Assembly: GCA_030765055.1 (NCBI GenBank)
Contig: CM060947.1
Span: 105,446,966 to 105,510,965, forward strand
Direction of reading: 5' to 3'
Origin: Mantis religiosa
Lineage: Eukaryota; Arthropoda; Insecta; Mantodea; Mantidae
Length of the DNA: 64,000 bases
Shown: in pieces, positions 53,330-64,000 of the stretch
How positions within the stretch are numbered: the first letter of the stretch is position 1
Layout: each line of letters starts with the position of its first letter
Notes under the pieces: model-generated
Databases searched by the model: none
What the model saw: only the letters and a program-made list of their open reading frames with translations
What the model was told of the DNA's origin: nothing
Program-made: the position numbers and the translations under genes

Positions 53330-53575
53330 AGGTCGTCTTTTTAAAGCGCAGACAGCGCTGCTTCTCACCAAGCGGGAGATCGCGTTCAATTCCCGGTACC
53401 GCTGAGACTGCAGGGAGTGAGCGGCCAACTGCGAATCTACTTGACTAAGATTTAGTGGTCTCTGCAAAGACCGCATGTACCGGCCGATAGACCACGTCCA
53501 ATCCTCACTCATGACGCCTGTGGCAGACGCAGCGGCCGGGGGGCAGAGCATGGGCTGTTACTGACTGCCATATTA
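53330..53575 (+). repeat. Solitary GC-rich SINE-like repeat
   Basis: A B-box-like GCGTTCAATTCCCGG at 53382 lies about 35 nt after a weak A-box-like AAGCGCAGACAGC. The downstream body is GC-rich (CCGGCCGATAGACCACGTCC, GCAGCGGCCGGGGGGCAGAG) and stops abruptly in AT-rich DNA near 53,575. The minus frame 53207-53551 is a compositional shadow. Confidence 0.5.
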
Positions 53576-53579
53576 ATTA

Positions 53580-54048
53580 GTGGCGTGTTTAAATGTGAAT
53601 TCTTGGTGGCAAAGCCATTTAGTACATTTGGTTGCTTGTGGTTTATCATCTCAGAAGCATTATTAAGATTATTCAGAGAACGGAAATATAAAATTTTCTA
53701 AGTGTTATGCCTCCAAGTGGTAATGTTTTGTTCTCCTCCAGTCTTGTTTTATCTACCCATGTTCACGGTCGTGCCCTTGTTTCTACTACCAAATTAAGAA
53801 GAAATGGATTAAAATAAACAGAGCTGCAAAATCTGGGGCTACCAAGTCATGCTGACATTTGGTATTCCAAGTCATTCCAGCCTCAGATGACAGCTGGATG
53901 CTATGCTGTTCATATTTATTGTGAATGTAATTTGAACCTTAAATCAATAACAACTAGCTTCAATGGCAAAAGCTGAGCATTAATGTAACATTAAGATGGC
54001 TTTCTATGCTCGTTCTTCTATACACTACTCTTATAGCAAATTTTCTTC
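53580..54048. other. Anonymous DNA
   Basis: No gene recognised. Confidence 0.45.
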
Positions 54049-54050
54049 TA

Positions 54051-54160
54051 CAGTGCCTTAGTTTTCACTGGTGTCCGTCCGGCTGGCAGTCGCTTAGTGC
54101 TGTAGCAGAAGGCTGGCTACCGTCACAGTAGGCCGGCCACCAGTGAAAAATAAAGCACTG
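54051..54160. mobile_element. 110-bp Tc1/mariner-type MITE
   Basis: Terminal inverted repeats of 27 bp at 54051-54077 and 54134-54160 agree at 24 positions. They start CAGTGC and include TTTTCACTGGTG. A TA dinucleotide flanks each end (54049-54050 and 54161-54162), as expected for the Tc1/mariner superfamily target. The 56-bp interior has no coding capacity. It would depend on a transposase elsewhere; none of the remnants here can be matched to its ends by eye. Confidence 0.88.
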
Positions 54161-54162
54161 TA

Positions 54163-56229
54163 CCTTCTTTATATTAATCGATATAAACATTTATTGAAAA
54201 GGTTTTACTACAAAAGTCATTGAGGCATAAGAGGGACACACCAGGCTTAAGTGATAGTCATCTTCATCATTGTTTGATAACTTCAAAACCCCGCTTGTAT
54301 CAATAAGAGGACAGCTAAAAAGAAACTTGGTGTTTAAAAAAGGACCAGGTGTCACAATTCAGACGAATAAGAAAGCGTTTATATTATTTGTTAATATTAC
54401 AAAACTTTATTTGATCTAACTGGTACTTAAATTAGACGTAAAGATTTTCTGTTGTAAGATTTTTACTACCTCTGTATGCAGAAGTCATTCAGAATGAAGC
54501 AGTCTTATCTGGATATTCGCAAAAAATTTAATATATACATTTTATTGAACGTTCAAATACATTAATCATATGAAACTTTAATTAAAACCATTAAAATACT
54601 TTTGAGAAAAAAATGAACATTACGTAATAGGTACTGTCTGCCCAGCACAAGAAGGCAAACTAGAGCAATGAGCGGTTTAGCTCACCTTCCCAGTATGACA
54701 AGGATGCTAGGTTCGTTAAAAATACGCTGTTGTTATCACATAACTCACCCATATATAATACCTATCACTACAGTTACAGAATCGAGCATTAGATTTGGCA
54801 ACCTGGGTGAATCATACACACTCTCATACACTAATTTCCTAGTAAACAGATCCACTAACAGAGCAGATAAACAGTTTAAATCCCTCTCCTCTTCATTCCT
54901 CTCTTGCCTTCTTGTAGTGGGTAGAGTGTAGTATGGGATGGGGAACTTTCTGTAAAATCTTCATTTTGAGCGCGTCCATGGAGAGTGTTGAATTCAAATA
55001 CCAATTTTTCATTATTTAACCGGCTTTTCATTTTGAGTTATACTGTTAATTCACTGAACTCTCTCTCTCTCTTTTTATTTCCTTCTCACATAGACATGGA
55101 CCTCTTTCTAAAATATTTTCTTTTAAACTCAGGTTACCTCAAAACATATTTCCGGCAAAGTCTCGTTACCGCATTTGTGGATGGATTACAATTCTTCTAT
55201 CCATTGGCTGTATGTAGATGATTGAGGATGCAATAAATGTGACTACTCAACGTGTTCGTGAAATGTTTATAGTCGGTAAGGCTTAAAGAAAGCAATAATT
55301 ATTTATTTATGGGTGTATTTCTGCAGCCAAGCTCTTCAATTTTTTAACTTGAAATAAACTGTGTGTTTCAAATGTGACATGATATTTCTACAAAATATTA
55401 AGTAGGTATAACACCTACCTTTCATCATAATCTTTCAGTTTTGGTCAAATACGGTCGACAGCATAGCCAACCAATAATTCAACCCTCTTTTAGTTTATAT
55501 TAGCAAGAATCAATTGCGTGCAAACGGAAACTATTTTGTTTAAGAAACAAGTACTGTGAGAGTTTAGCACTTGTAGCTGTGTGATATTTTCCTACACAAA
55601 TCTATTTCATTTTTTGTTGGATTGTCAAACAAATAAATAAAATACCTACGGGTACATTCAAAAGAGTCAGTTTTCACTTTGATTCTAAGAGCAAGTTTCT
55701 GAAACGCACATACAGAATGGATTATGGAAGAATTATTAATATTTGTCGAGATCAATTTCTAAGTGGATAAATTACCCATGTTCAATTCCTAAATGGACGT
55801 CATCGATTGTTCACCACCAAAAGTCTGACTGTCAGGTACAAAATATGTAGCATTATGTTTAATTTGTAAATAAGATTACTTTAACAAGATGCAGTAGGGG
55901 CTCTGTAGGATATTAGTAAAATATTTTCTATTCTTTGGAATTGAATTATTCCAGAATTTAAATAAAGTTCTGAGGTATTTCTGTGTGCTTGATGAAGAAA
56001 GCCATGCCATATAGACGCCTTGGAGTTCATAGATTGTAGCTATGAGTCCCATTCAGTACAGTGGAACTATTTTAAAGGCAGTTTCAATGCCGACGTTATT
56101 GCTATTTATATTCAATCACATACTGTGCAAACGTATGAATAACAGCGTCCCTTTGGAGTTGTAACATCAAGCTTGAATAAGACCTGAAGCTTTCCTGGCG
56201 ACGAATATGCTCACTTTCTTCTCGGGCAA
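54163..56229. other. Anonymous DNA
   Basis: No gene recognised. Frames 54668-54931 and 54985-55221 (plus) and 55564-55755 (minus) carry no known domain. A short (CT)n lies at 55,062-55,073. Confidence 0.45.
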
Positions 56230-57560
56230 AAAGCCAGGGGAAAAGACGATTAGATATCGACGTTTCGGGAGTGTGCATCTCTTCCATCATCAGGATATTT
56301 ATAAAATGGTATAACCACAAATGAAACACTGGATATAACACAAATATAAACAAACACAAAACACTATCAAAATTCGCATTACTGAACAAAAGACTGTTTT
56401 CAGTAAATTAAATGCCAGGTCAGGAGATGGCGTGAGTATAGAAAATTGTGTCAAAGAAACGTAACTGCTTAACTTGATTCTCAAGCTGTATTGATCTTTG
56501 TTTCTTAATTCGCAGGATTTCCATTTTAAAACTGGTTTCCAAGAGGAGCTGAAGTGAAATCCAGCATCACGATTAAGCGTGCTCTTTTCAGAGGAAACCG
56601 CCAAAGCCTCCTTAATTCTCCACTCCCAGTAACTGTTGCATATTGCCAAGATGGTAGTCTCCCGAAAATTGACTCTATGGTTGTTATCAAAACAATGCTC
56701 TGCCAGCCCAGATTTCTCAGGTTGCATTAAACGAATTCTTTAATCATGTTCGATTATTCTGGTAGCGATGGTCCTTCCGGTTTGTCCTATATACGGTGTC
56801 CTACATTCACAGGGAATGCGGTACACTCCCGGTACTTGGAAGTCCAGTTTACCTTTCACTGGTCTCAACAGATGTTTAACCTTCGGAGGTGGCTTGTGGA
56901 TGGTCCTGATGTATTTAGCGAGAATTCTGCTAATTCTGCCGGATAGATTGCCCGTAAACGGGATGCAGGCTGTAGCGGTAGGCTTATCTGACGCTTGCTG
57001 TATTACAGGTTTCTCTTTCCTAGCTTTGGTGACTGAGGCTTCAGCGTCATATTCGGAGTAGCTGTTTTGACGGAAAGTGAGTCTCAGGTGCTGTAATTTT
57101 TGTTTTAAGAGGCTGGGATCAGAGATAGACAAAGCTCTGTGGGCCAATGCATTGAGAACTCCCAGTCGTTGAGACTCATGATGGAAACTATGATCGTTCA
57201 GATTGAGATCGGTGTGTGTAGGCTTGCGATATACAGCATGCGCCTGTGTACCATTGCTGTTTTTTAAACAAGAATGTACAGGAATGGAAGAGTTCCATCC
57301 TGCTCCAGTTCTATGGTAAACTGTATTTGAGGTCGAAGGCTGTTGAGATGCATGTTCCTAAGTGCACGTAAAAATTGTGTGAAGTTAACTGACATGATGT
57401 GGGCAATCCCCTACCAGAGGTTGTAACAGATCAGCCAAGTGACGTGCCAGCCGATATGTAGTGCTGCTCCTGGCGTCCACAATGGGGCGTAAAGGAGCGT
57501 CCGGTTTGAGGATCTTCGAAAGTCCATACATTCTAGGAGGCCTGGAACCTGACGGTTACA
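56230..57560 (-). pseudogene. Penelope-like element remnant (partial RT and GIY-YIG nuclease)
   Basis: From 57545 the minus strand encodes PPRMYGLSKILKPDAPLRPI and RLARHLADLLQPLVG, the N-terminal fingers motif of Penelope-like RTs. At about 57395 this jumps directly to LRNMHLNSLRPQIQFTIELE and DGTLPFLYILV, so the part with the catalytic YxDD is missing. After a frameshift come AVYRKPTHTDLNLNDHS and LGVLNALAHRAL. The frame 57147-56740 then leads into the linker and the GIY-YIG start (GVYRIPCEC, YIGQTGR, TRIIEH). One more frameshift near 56735 brings the rest of the nuclease (SGLAEHCF, WRIKEALAV, LNRDAGFHFSSSWKPVL), including a candidate catalytic Glu in KEA. A 3' UTR-like part reaches 56230. 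At least three lesions make it inactive. Confidence 0.85.
56245..56293 (-). ncRNA. Hammerhead-ribozyme-like core in the Penelope 3' region
   Basis: The minus strand has CTGATGA (56293-56287), a 20-nt spacer, then GAAA (56266-56263). The following ACG / CGT can pair as a short stem III around a 12-nt loop, followed by C. This is the order of a type I hammerhead, a motif known in Penelope-like elements. However, stem II pairs only weakly and stem I does not form with the present flanks, so it is probably decayed. Confidence 0.35.
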
Positions 57561-59344
57561 TAGTTTAGTCAAACTATGTTACAGTTGTAGCTCAGAATTG
57601 TTTACGTATATTGATAGAGAGATCTATAGCGCAGAGAAATTATTATCTAATCAGTACAAACGTTGGAGAAGCTTCTACTATTTTTACGACTTTTAAATAT
57701 ACAAGTAAATGTAAATCTTCTGCAAGTGACCCTAGAAAGGGCACGAAATATGAAGTTTTTCTCTGAGAGTGCATAAAAATGCTTGAACAATATCCTTTAA
57801 CCGCAAAATAAAAATACAGCAAACGTTTCTTCTGTAAATTGTGAAGCTTCTCTTTATCAGAGAAATTTAAAATCTCTCTCTGTAAACTAACACTTGATTC
57901 GGTCAATAGGTATGCTCAATTCGGATTCCAGCATAGTTGGTGGCGAATAGGGTGACTTGAGGACTAACGCAATGGGACGGAAAACATTTCTATCTTTTTC
58001 GATATACACTCAAAATTACTTAGTGTAATATTTAAACATTTTTGTTTGATAATGACGCCATCAGATCAATGACACGGAAATTTTTCCCGAGGCTCTTGTA
58101 TATATCAGTAAATTTACTGATATGGGTTTGTAACTTAAAGCCGTCGGTCTGGCTCCAATATGGACCCAAGAACAGAAGATTTGTTACGTAATTATTACTA
58201 ACTTTGTGCTAAGATTATTCTGTAACCATCCGTGTCCAAGAAAAATTATTGAATGGTGATCACGTTCTTGCAATGATTTTACTAGCTTTTTCTTTATCCA
58301 CAAGTTCTATCTTAAAGTCTATAAAAATTAACTTCCGAAATATCTTTTATATGCTCTTTAATTCCAATACTGTAATTTAAAATACCGTGGGAACTGAAAG
58401 ATATTGATAGTTTCACAAGGTTTATTTAGACTATATAATTCAAATGAAAATAATCGGAAATAATATGAACCCGTACCAGTATCATTTTCTCCTGAAATGG
58501 GCCCGTAATTTAGAAATGGCAAAGCAAATATTTTTAACAGTATGTTTTCCTTTTAGGAAATTTGCGCTAATTTGACACTCAGTTCATAATGTAACGTATG
58601 TAGATTATGAAGCAATAATGGGATAGTTTTAATAGCTGTTACAACTTATCAAAAACCTCTTTTTAATATTTTTTTTTAATCAAGCAGATTTCAGGCGAAG
58701 TGTATATATCAAACATGGGGGTAATCTAATTCCTACTCGACCTACTGTGCACGTGATAGAGAAGGTACCCAGATTTTTGCTTTACTTATGAACGAAACAC
58801 TCATAGTATTTAACTGCGTATGCCGTTCTGAGAGAAGTGTCGCAGCTTGGAATCAAAGCTTAACAATTTCTAAGACCAACTTGCCTTTCTGTTGGAACGT
58901 GGTAGGTGACAGCTAGCGAACTTCTAATTGGATATTCTTTGGCAGCAGTTCATATGTTCCGCAATACTTTCGTCTGCTAGTAACTCTTTTGTGTTTCCAG
59001 CTGTTACCCCTTCTATTCTCTTGCTTTTGTTGTTAGCTGGCAGCACACTGTCTAACCTCCAAGCTTCATCCAGCATATCAGTACAGTAGGCAATCGTTTC
59101 AAAAAGATTTATAAAACGAAACTAAAGTTGTTTCGTTCCCTGAACAGCGTTAGTCTTCTATTTCTTGAGCTTCTTAGCCATTTCGTCAGAAGAAGTATAG
59201 TTCAATCAAAAGTTTAATATCAATGGAATATTAATATCACCAGAAATACTTTTGAAGGAGTTCTGCTTGTCCACATTTGTATGTGTATGAGAGAGTAATA
59301 TATATTTATTACATTGATTTTCATCTATATTTTTATACTTATTA
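57561..59344. other. Anonymous DNA
   Basis: No gene recognised. Minus frame 57643-57906 (87 codons) has no known domain. Confidence 0.45.
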
Positions 59345-59630
59345 TATATGATAGAGAGAAAGGGAAAGAGAAAAGTGCAAAAGTGCCAATAAAATCTAGC
59401 ACAGTTCAGAAGTTAAAGGGCATTTTCATGCAATTTTTCCATTCAAAACAGTAGCTTTAGGGAAAGCTTGCGTATTTCTATACTTGTGTATAGACAGAAA
59501 GAGGGAGAGTGAGAGAGGTGCAAAACTGTGTTTATAAGTCTGGTACAGTTCACAAGTAAAAGAACGTTTTCATGCAATCAATTCCTCCACCCAAAACAGT
59601 CGTCTATGTACGAAAAGTTTGTGTACTTTT
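59345..59630. repeat. Diverged tandem duplication, period about 144 bp
   Basis: ACAGTTCAGAAGTTAAAGG at 59401 recurs as ACAGTTCACAAGTAAAAGA at 59545. Each is preceded by a GA-rich block and GTGCAAAA, and followed by CGTTTTCATGCAAT-type and CAAAACAGT blocks in the same order. Confidence 0.85.
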
Positions 59631-61107
59631 ATTTTTTTTTCAATTAGCTTTAGAACTTTAAATTTATACCATCAGTTTACACAAAACTTTTATACTAAGA
59701 TTTCATAGGAAGACAAATTCCGAATCCCCTGAATGCAAGGGAAAATATAAGAAAAAATTTTAAAGAAAGAATGAAAAATGATTTTTTTTTTAAAAAAAAA
59801 GGCGCAGATGTGCACTGTGTAAACTGATAGCCTAAAAAGAAAAGTTCGATAAATGCCAAAGTTGGTATTTACAGTCAGCATTCTCCAAAAATGTGTCTCG
59901 AAGACTTTTAAGAAAACCAGTTATCCCTATTGTCGCGAATCCGTATCTCCGATCGCGCAGCTTGTTTACACAAAAGGAACTGATAGGCGGGCAGTGTGAA
60001 AACCAAGAGCCGGCAGACGAAGTTAACATGCAGATAAAGTTCTGCTGAAACAAACAAACAAACTGAGATAAATGGAAATTTCTACTTACTTCTTGACTGA
60101 TAGAGACTGTTCGGGTTCTGATTTATTTTCGAATAATCTAGAAATTATCAGTGAAGTATTTAAAGAGGCGACGATTGGCCAAGAGGCGAGCTGCAAGTTG
60201 TTGTAAAGACATGTAACAAGAGAGCTGTAAATAGAGTGAGTGAGTCGAGAGAGGTAAGCAGAGTAGTAAAATAATTATTATTTATTTCACAGTTCAATTT
60301 TTCTGCGTTTATGAATGAATGCATTGAAATAAATTAGTAGAGGTTTTAGTAGTATCACAAAGAATATATCTTAAACAACCGGAAACAACATATATAAATT
60401 TGAAAAAGTTGATGGGTTTGGAAGTAGATTAATAAAATATAATATAATTGCTTGAACAATTTCTAGTCTTCTAGCCTTTAGTAGTTAAAATAGCTGTAGC
60501 TCTAAATCAAGTTGCTGTTGTTATGAAACATGAGAAGCACGTGACTTGTAAAACCCACGAAGAACTCTCTTAGTCCATCTGCTCTATGTCAATAAATATA
60601 AAGAAATTGTTCGGCACCTGGGATCTCTTATTTATTTTGTTAACATTGTGATAGTAATAATTTTAACAAACATAGAGTGCTGGTGTGCACTCATAACAAA
60701 TTGCATGTATGTCAACTAATTAAAGATTGTTCATATTATTATTATATAAGCTTGTTGTATGTGTTGGATCCATTAGTGTTTCTAACTTTCTCTTTTTCCT
60801 TTAAGGACGCGAGCTTTGAACTTCATTATAGATTTAAAGACAACTATCCGTCGCCTATATCTATTCTTATATTACACAAGCAAACCGGAATTGATAGAGA
60901 TGAAATAATTTGTTACAGAATTACAGTAATGAGAGTAGTGTTTTAATATAAACCAGTTTTAAATTGTTCAAAACTTATTTAATACATTTGTCTATTGTAC
61001 ATGAGTGACTTTACCTCTCTTGGTTTGGAATAAACCGTTTTACTTTATGCAGAATAAAGGCCGGTTGAAATAACTATATGGCTTCAAATATTAGGATGCT
61101 ACGTGGA
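59631..61107. other. Anonymous DNA
   Basis: No gene recognised. Near 60,250 a GAGAGAGGTAAGCAG looks like a good 5' splice site after GAGTGAGTGAGTCG, but no open exon precedes it. The frame 60677-60946 has no domain. Confidence 0.4.
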
Positions 61108-61120
61108 CCTAATTCTGGAA

Positions 61121-61365
61121 ATGTGTAGTGTTTAACGCCCGCTTTTACTGCAAACGGCACCGCAGGCGGTGACACTGATGATGCATGAGATGAAGATGGA
61201 GCACCGGTGGAATGAGATGGCGGGGGAAACCGGAGGTCCCGGAGAAAACCCGCCCCAGCGCCGTGTTGTCCACCACAAATCTCACTTTGCGGTCGCCTTG
61301 GATCGAACCCGGGCCGCCTTGGTGAGAGCCAAGCGGTCTAACCACTGAACCACGGCGTGGCCTCC
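61121..61365 (-). repeat. SINE-A, full-length copy with 13-bp target-site duplication
   Basis: Complete SINE-A in reverse, from TTTAACGCCCGCTTTTACTG through the B-box (GGTTCGATCC) to the A-box CCGTGGTTCAGTGGTTAGAC, read on the minus strand. CCTAATTCTGGAA is present at 61108-61120 and 61366-61378, perfectly flanking it. A perfect duplication and intact boxes suggest a relatively recent insertion. Confidence 0.96.
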
Positions 61366-61545
61366 CCTAATTCTGGAAGCGATGCCATATGATTAATAGA
61401 AGTCTTTGCGTATAAACGATATTTCTGTTTGCTGTCATATGATTCACTTCTTCAATAGTCTAGAAACGAACTATATAACATCTGGGAAACCAGCTTGGTC
61501 ACGTGGTCACGTTGAAGCAAAATGAATATGTCATAAAAGTTCAAA

Positions 61546-61756
61546 GCATTTATAGATTTAGAAAAAGCGTTCGACAAAGTTAACCGGTAATTGTTATGGG
61601 ATATAATATGTAAAAAGGGATACCCACTACACTTAGTTAAAATTGTTCAAAGCTTATACAAAAATACGAAATTGGTGATGGAAATGGAAGGAGAAATAAC
61701 AAATGAATTTGAAATAAACAAAGGATTGAAACAAGGATGTAGTTTATCTCCAATTC

Positions 61757-61825
<69 letters not shown>

Positions 61826-62607
61826 TGAGATTATAATAGAGTGGAAAAAGTAGTGAATGAGGGGATTAGGTTAGGACAAGGAAGAGCAATAAACGCTCTT
61901 CTATTTGCAGATGAAATAGTTTTAATCTTTGATAAGGAAGATGGACTACAGAAAGGAATATACCAAGTAAATCAAATTTGTAGAAAATATGATATAACAA
62001 TCTCAAAGACAAAAACAAAAGTAATTCCAGGGAAGATACCCAATAAGGACCAAAATTGTAGTAGTGTAAACTATAATAGAACAAGTATCGCACTTTCAAT
62101 ACCTTGGCTGTGATATAACCTATGAATCGGAAAATCAAGATATAAGGAATAAAATACAAAAATTCCAAGCAGTTTGCGGAACAATTAAGAGAACCCTCAA
62201 GAATAAAGCAAGGAAATAAACTCAAATAAGATTCTACAAAGTGATGGCAATCCCAATACTAAACTATGGAAGTGAGGCATGGATAATAAAAGAAAAGGAG
62301 AAGAGTAAAATACAAACTGCTGAAATGAGGTTCTTACGATCAATCAAAGGATGTACAAGAGAAGATCATATTAGGAATGAAATTATTAGAAAAGAATTAG
62401 AAGTGCAACCGTTATTAGAAGAAATCCAAAGATATAGAAACAAATGGGTCGAACACCTTAATCACATGCCAAGAGAAAGAATACCAAAACAAGCCTTCAA
62501 TTATAAACCAAGAGGACGAAGATCAATAGGGTGCCCCCTAAAGAGATGGCTTCAGGAAATGTGAGACCGGAACAGGCTTAAGCCTAACCCGTGAAGGAAG
62601 AAGAAGA
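61546..62607 (+). pseudogene. 5'-truncated RTE-like LINE: reverse transcriptase to 3' end
   Basis: The copy starts inside the RT: FIDLEKAFDKVNR, a stop, then LLWDIICKKGYP, SLYKNTKLVMEMEGEI, NKGLKQGCSLSPILFNI (RT motif with the conserved GCSLSP block). An AT microsatellite interrupts the frame at FNIYI. It resumes with DEIIIEW, frameshifts in an A run, and continues VVNEGIRLGQ, NALLFADEIVLI (normally FADD; second catalytic Asp is Glu here), HFQYLGCDITYE, a stop at 62218-62220, KVMAIPILNYGSEAW, FLRSIKGCTREDHIRNE and the C-terminal RGRRSIGCPLKRW. A 3' (GAA)n-type tail ends near 62607. AAGTTCAAA at 61537-61545 and 62607-62615 gives a 9-bp target-site duplication. The 5' endonuclease domain was never inserted. 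I assign it to an RTE-like group; the clade should be checked. Confidence 0.92.
61763..61823. repeat. (AT)n microsatellite inside the LINE RT
   Basis: About 60 bp of AT sits exactly where the RT codons for Asn-Ile-Tyr-Ile (AATATATATA) lie. It shifts the reading frame and ends one half of the ORF at 61822-61824. Confidence 0.97.
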
Positions 62608-62615
62608 AGTTCAAA

Positions 62616-63099
62616 TTTGTGTGTTTTAAAACGCTTTACACTTGCTCACGTCTTCGTAAAACGATAATGTGTGGTATCTGCATTTGATGCAGCCTAGTGC
62701 ACATCTGCCGTCACAGCCCTTCAATTTCGTCTATCTATGTGTCGAAATTTGAAAAGTTACCAGTAGTGTATCCTTGAGGCAATATCCTTCAGAAATATTT
62801 ATAACCCCAAATCAAATCCTCGTGTCCACTTTTAGAAGAAGGAAGCCTTTAGAGCTGCTAGAAATAAAATCCTAGTTAACATACCGGTCGCACTCAATTA
62901 GTATGCTGAATCCTGACGAGTAATTAAGTGTAGAGCTGAGGAGCGTACAGAATTTCTGAGCAAACAAATGAACTGTGCCGCGCCTTAGAATTGTGTGGAA
63001 ACTATAGGTACTTTGAGAATGCTATTGCAGATTAGATGTTGACCGTAAAACGGAACTCATGGAAAATCACTTCTAATGGGTTAGCTCAAAACCCCGGGC
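62616..63099. other. Anonymous DNA
   Basis: No gene recognised. Confidence 0.45.
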
Positions 63100-63325
63100 G
63101 CTTTTCTTTTAGCCAAAGTATTGCAAGCAAAGTTAAATATTTTGGTAATTGTGTAATGTTATTCGATAGAGAATTATGTACTCTAAAACATAGTGTGTTA
63201 GTTTTTTACGCTCATATATTGTTTGTTTTCTTTTCAGGTCAATAAAATGGAGTATGAAGTCGACAACACCTTGAACGCAGAAAGTGTCGAAAACGATCTT
63301 TGTTGTTGACCTATTTCTTATCGCC
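63100..63325 (+). repeat. Dispersed repeat with internal inverted arms, copy 2
   Basis: It aligns with 35600-35885: TGCAAGCAAAG, ATATTTTGGTAAT, TAGTGTGTTAGTTTTTTACG, then TTTTCAGGTCAATAAAATGG, AAGTCGACAACA, AACGCAGAAAGTGTC and ATCTTTGTTGTTGACCTA. About 45 bp of the middle seen in copy 1 is missing. The arms are shorter and more diverged. Confidence 0.65.
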
Positions 63326-63329
63326 GTGG

Positions 63330-63690
63330 ATATTTATTCATACGTATATTAAAGTTATAAAAAATCATAGCAGTTGTATCCGGATATTTACTAAGTGTTT
63401 GTATAGTAAATTAATTACTTACTCTGTGTGATTATCTGGATTGGGTGGTTTAGAGCCCATGAGTTCGGAAATAAATAGCCATGTACTGTTTTAATAATCA
63501 AACGAACAACATTCGTCAGTGTTGCTTTCTGAAATGAAAATCAACAACATTGACTCTCTCATAATTGGTGAATGATTGAATGAATAAATAAATGAATGAT
63601 GTACCCGTATTTCTATTTTACATAGTTTACAATATTTCACAATATTTTCAATTACTTACCTTACCCTAAGAACAAATTATATATTGTTTA
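63330..63690. other. Anonymous DNA
   Basis: No gene recognised; AT-rich with a short GAATGAATAAATAAATGAATGA run near 63,572-63,595. Confidence 0.45.
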
Positions 63691-64000
63691 GCCGTTCATC
63701 ATCCCCTTGGCCCCCAGTTTGCCTTGCTCCATGTACTCACCTCGGGATGCCCTGCTATTTCATTCTTTCTCCCTTCCTTCTCTCCTCCTTTCTCTATTCT
63801 CTTCTGCTCCTCTTTTTTCTCCTACCCCACTTCTTTTTAATATTTTTTAAAAACTCACCCATACTGTTATTCTTCTTTTCCCCTTTTCCTGCCAGCATTC
63901 TCATAACTACTATTTGTAGCCATTATCTATTTTATCACATTTTCCTCCCACACCTTATTTCTCCATTCTGCTATTTCGGTGCACTCTCCCATGCTCTCTT
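63691..64000. other. Pyrimidine-rich tract to window end
   Basis: The plus strand is strongly C+T-biased for about 300 bp, with repeated CTCC, TTCC and TTTCTC blocks and no coding motif. It resembles in composition, but does not clearly align with, 8525-8640 and the complement of 9080-9760. Confidence 0.55.

Noticed and set aside
60230..60260. Splice donor of a host exon (GAGAGAGGTAAGCAG)
   Set aside because: No open reading frame precedes it and no matching acceptor or downstream exon was recognised.

Overview
The window is nuclear DNA from an animal, most likely an insect with a large, repeat-rich genome. Evidence: it is AT-rich, ORFs are short and scattered, there are long microsatellites, tRNA-derived SINEs with target-site duplications, an RTE-like LINE, R1/Jockey-type LINE fragments, a Penelope-like element, several lineages of Tc1/mariner-type transposase remnants and a TA-flanked MITE. 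The mix looks like a polyneopteran (cockroach/termite-type) genome, but that placement is inference. I found no convincing host protein-coding exon, functional tRNA, rRNA, CRISPR array or operon. The window reads as intergenic or intronic sequence made of mobile-element layers of different ages.

Layout. 1-6.5 kb: anonymous AT-rich DNA with a 36-bp tandem duplication. 6.5-6.9 kb: a fragment resembling the N-terminal half of arthropod tyrosine-recombinase-like proteins. 7-15 kb: anonymous DNA, the first copy of a ~115-bp dispersed repeat ('family D'), and pyrimidine/purine-skewed tracts. 15-19 kb: two copies of a tRNA-containing repeat ('T1'), a compound microsatellite, and a third T1 copy turned into a 118-bp-arm fold-back. 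20.6-21.8 kb: a dead mariner-like transposase whose N-terminal part is tandemly duplicated. 22-28 kb: anonymous DNA and a CA microsatellite. 28-35 kb: 'SINE-B' copies, an internally deleted DDE transposase, a Jockey-type RT scrap and tandem duplications. 35-43 kb: a repeat with internal inverted arms, a GC-rich patch, a LINE ORF2 C-terminus, a 'SINE-A' copy, family D in reverse, and another transposase scrap. 44-50.5 kb: a 228-bp AG array, truncated SINE-A, a third transposase scrap, SINE-B, and a 'SINE-C' between two giant ATT arrays. 52-57.6 kb: two solitary SINE-like repeats, a 110-bp MITE and a Penelope-like remnant with a GIY-YIG domain. 59-64 kb: a diverged tandem duplication, a full SINE-A with 13-bp target-site duplication, a 5'-truncated RTE-like LINE with 9-bp target-site duplication whose RT has been split by an AT microsatellite, and a second copy of the 35.6-kb repeat.

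No genes work together here in the operon sense. The functional logic is parasitic: LINEs supply reverse transcription machinery for the SINEs, while DDE transposases mobilise TIR elements such as the MITE. All autonomous coding regions seen are broken. The freshest events are the SINE and LINE insertions with clear target-site duplications (44.5, 48.6, 61.1 and 61.5 kb). All family assignments come from reading motifs by eye; none has been tested by database search.
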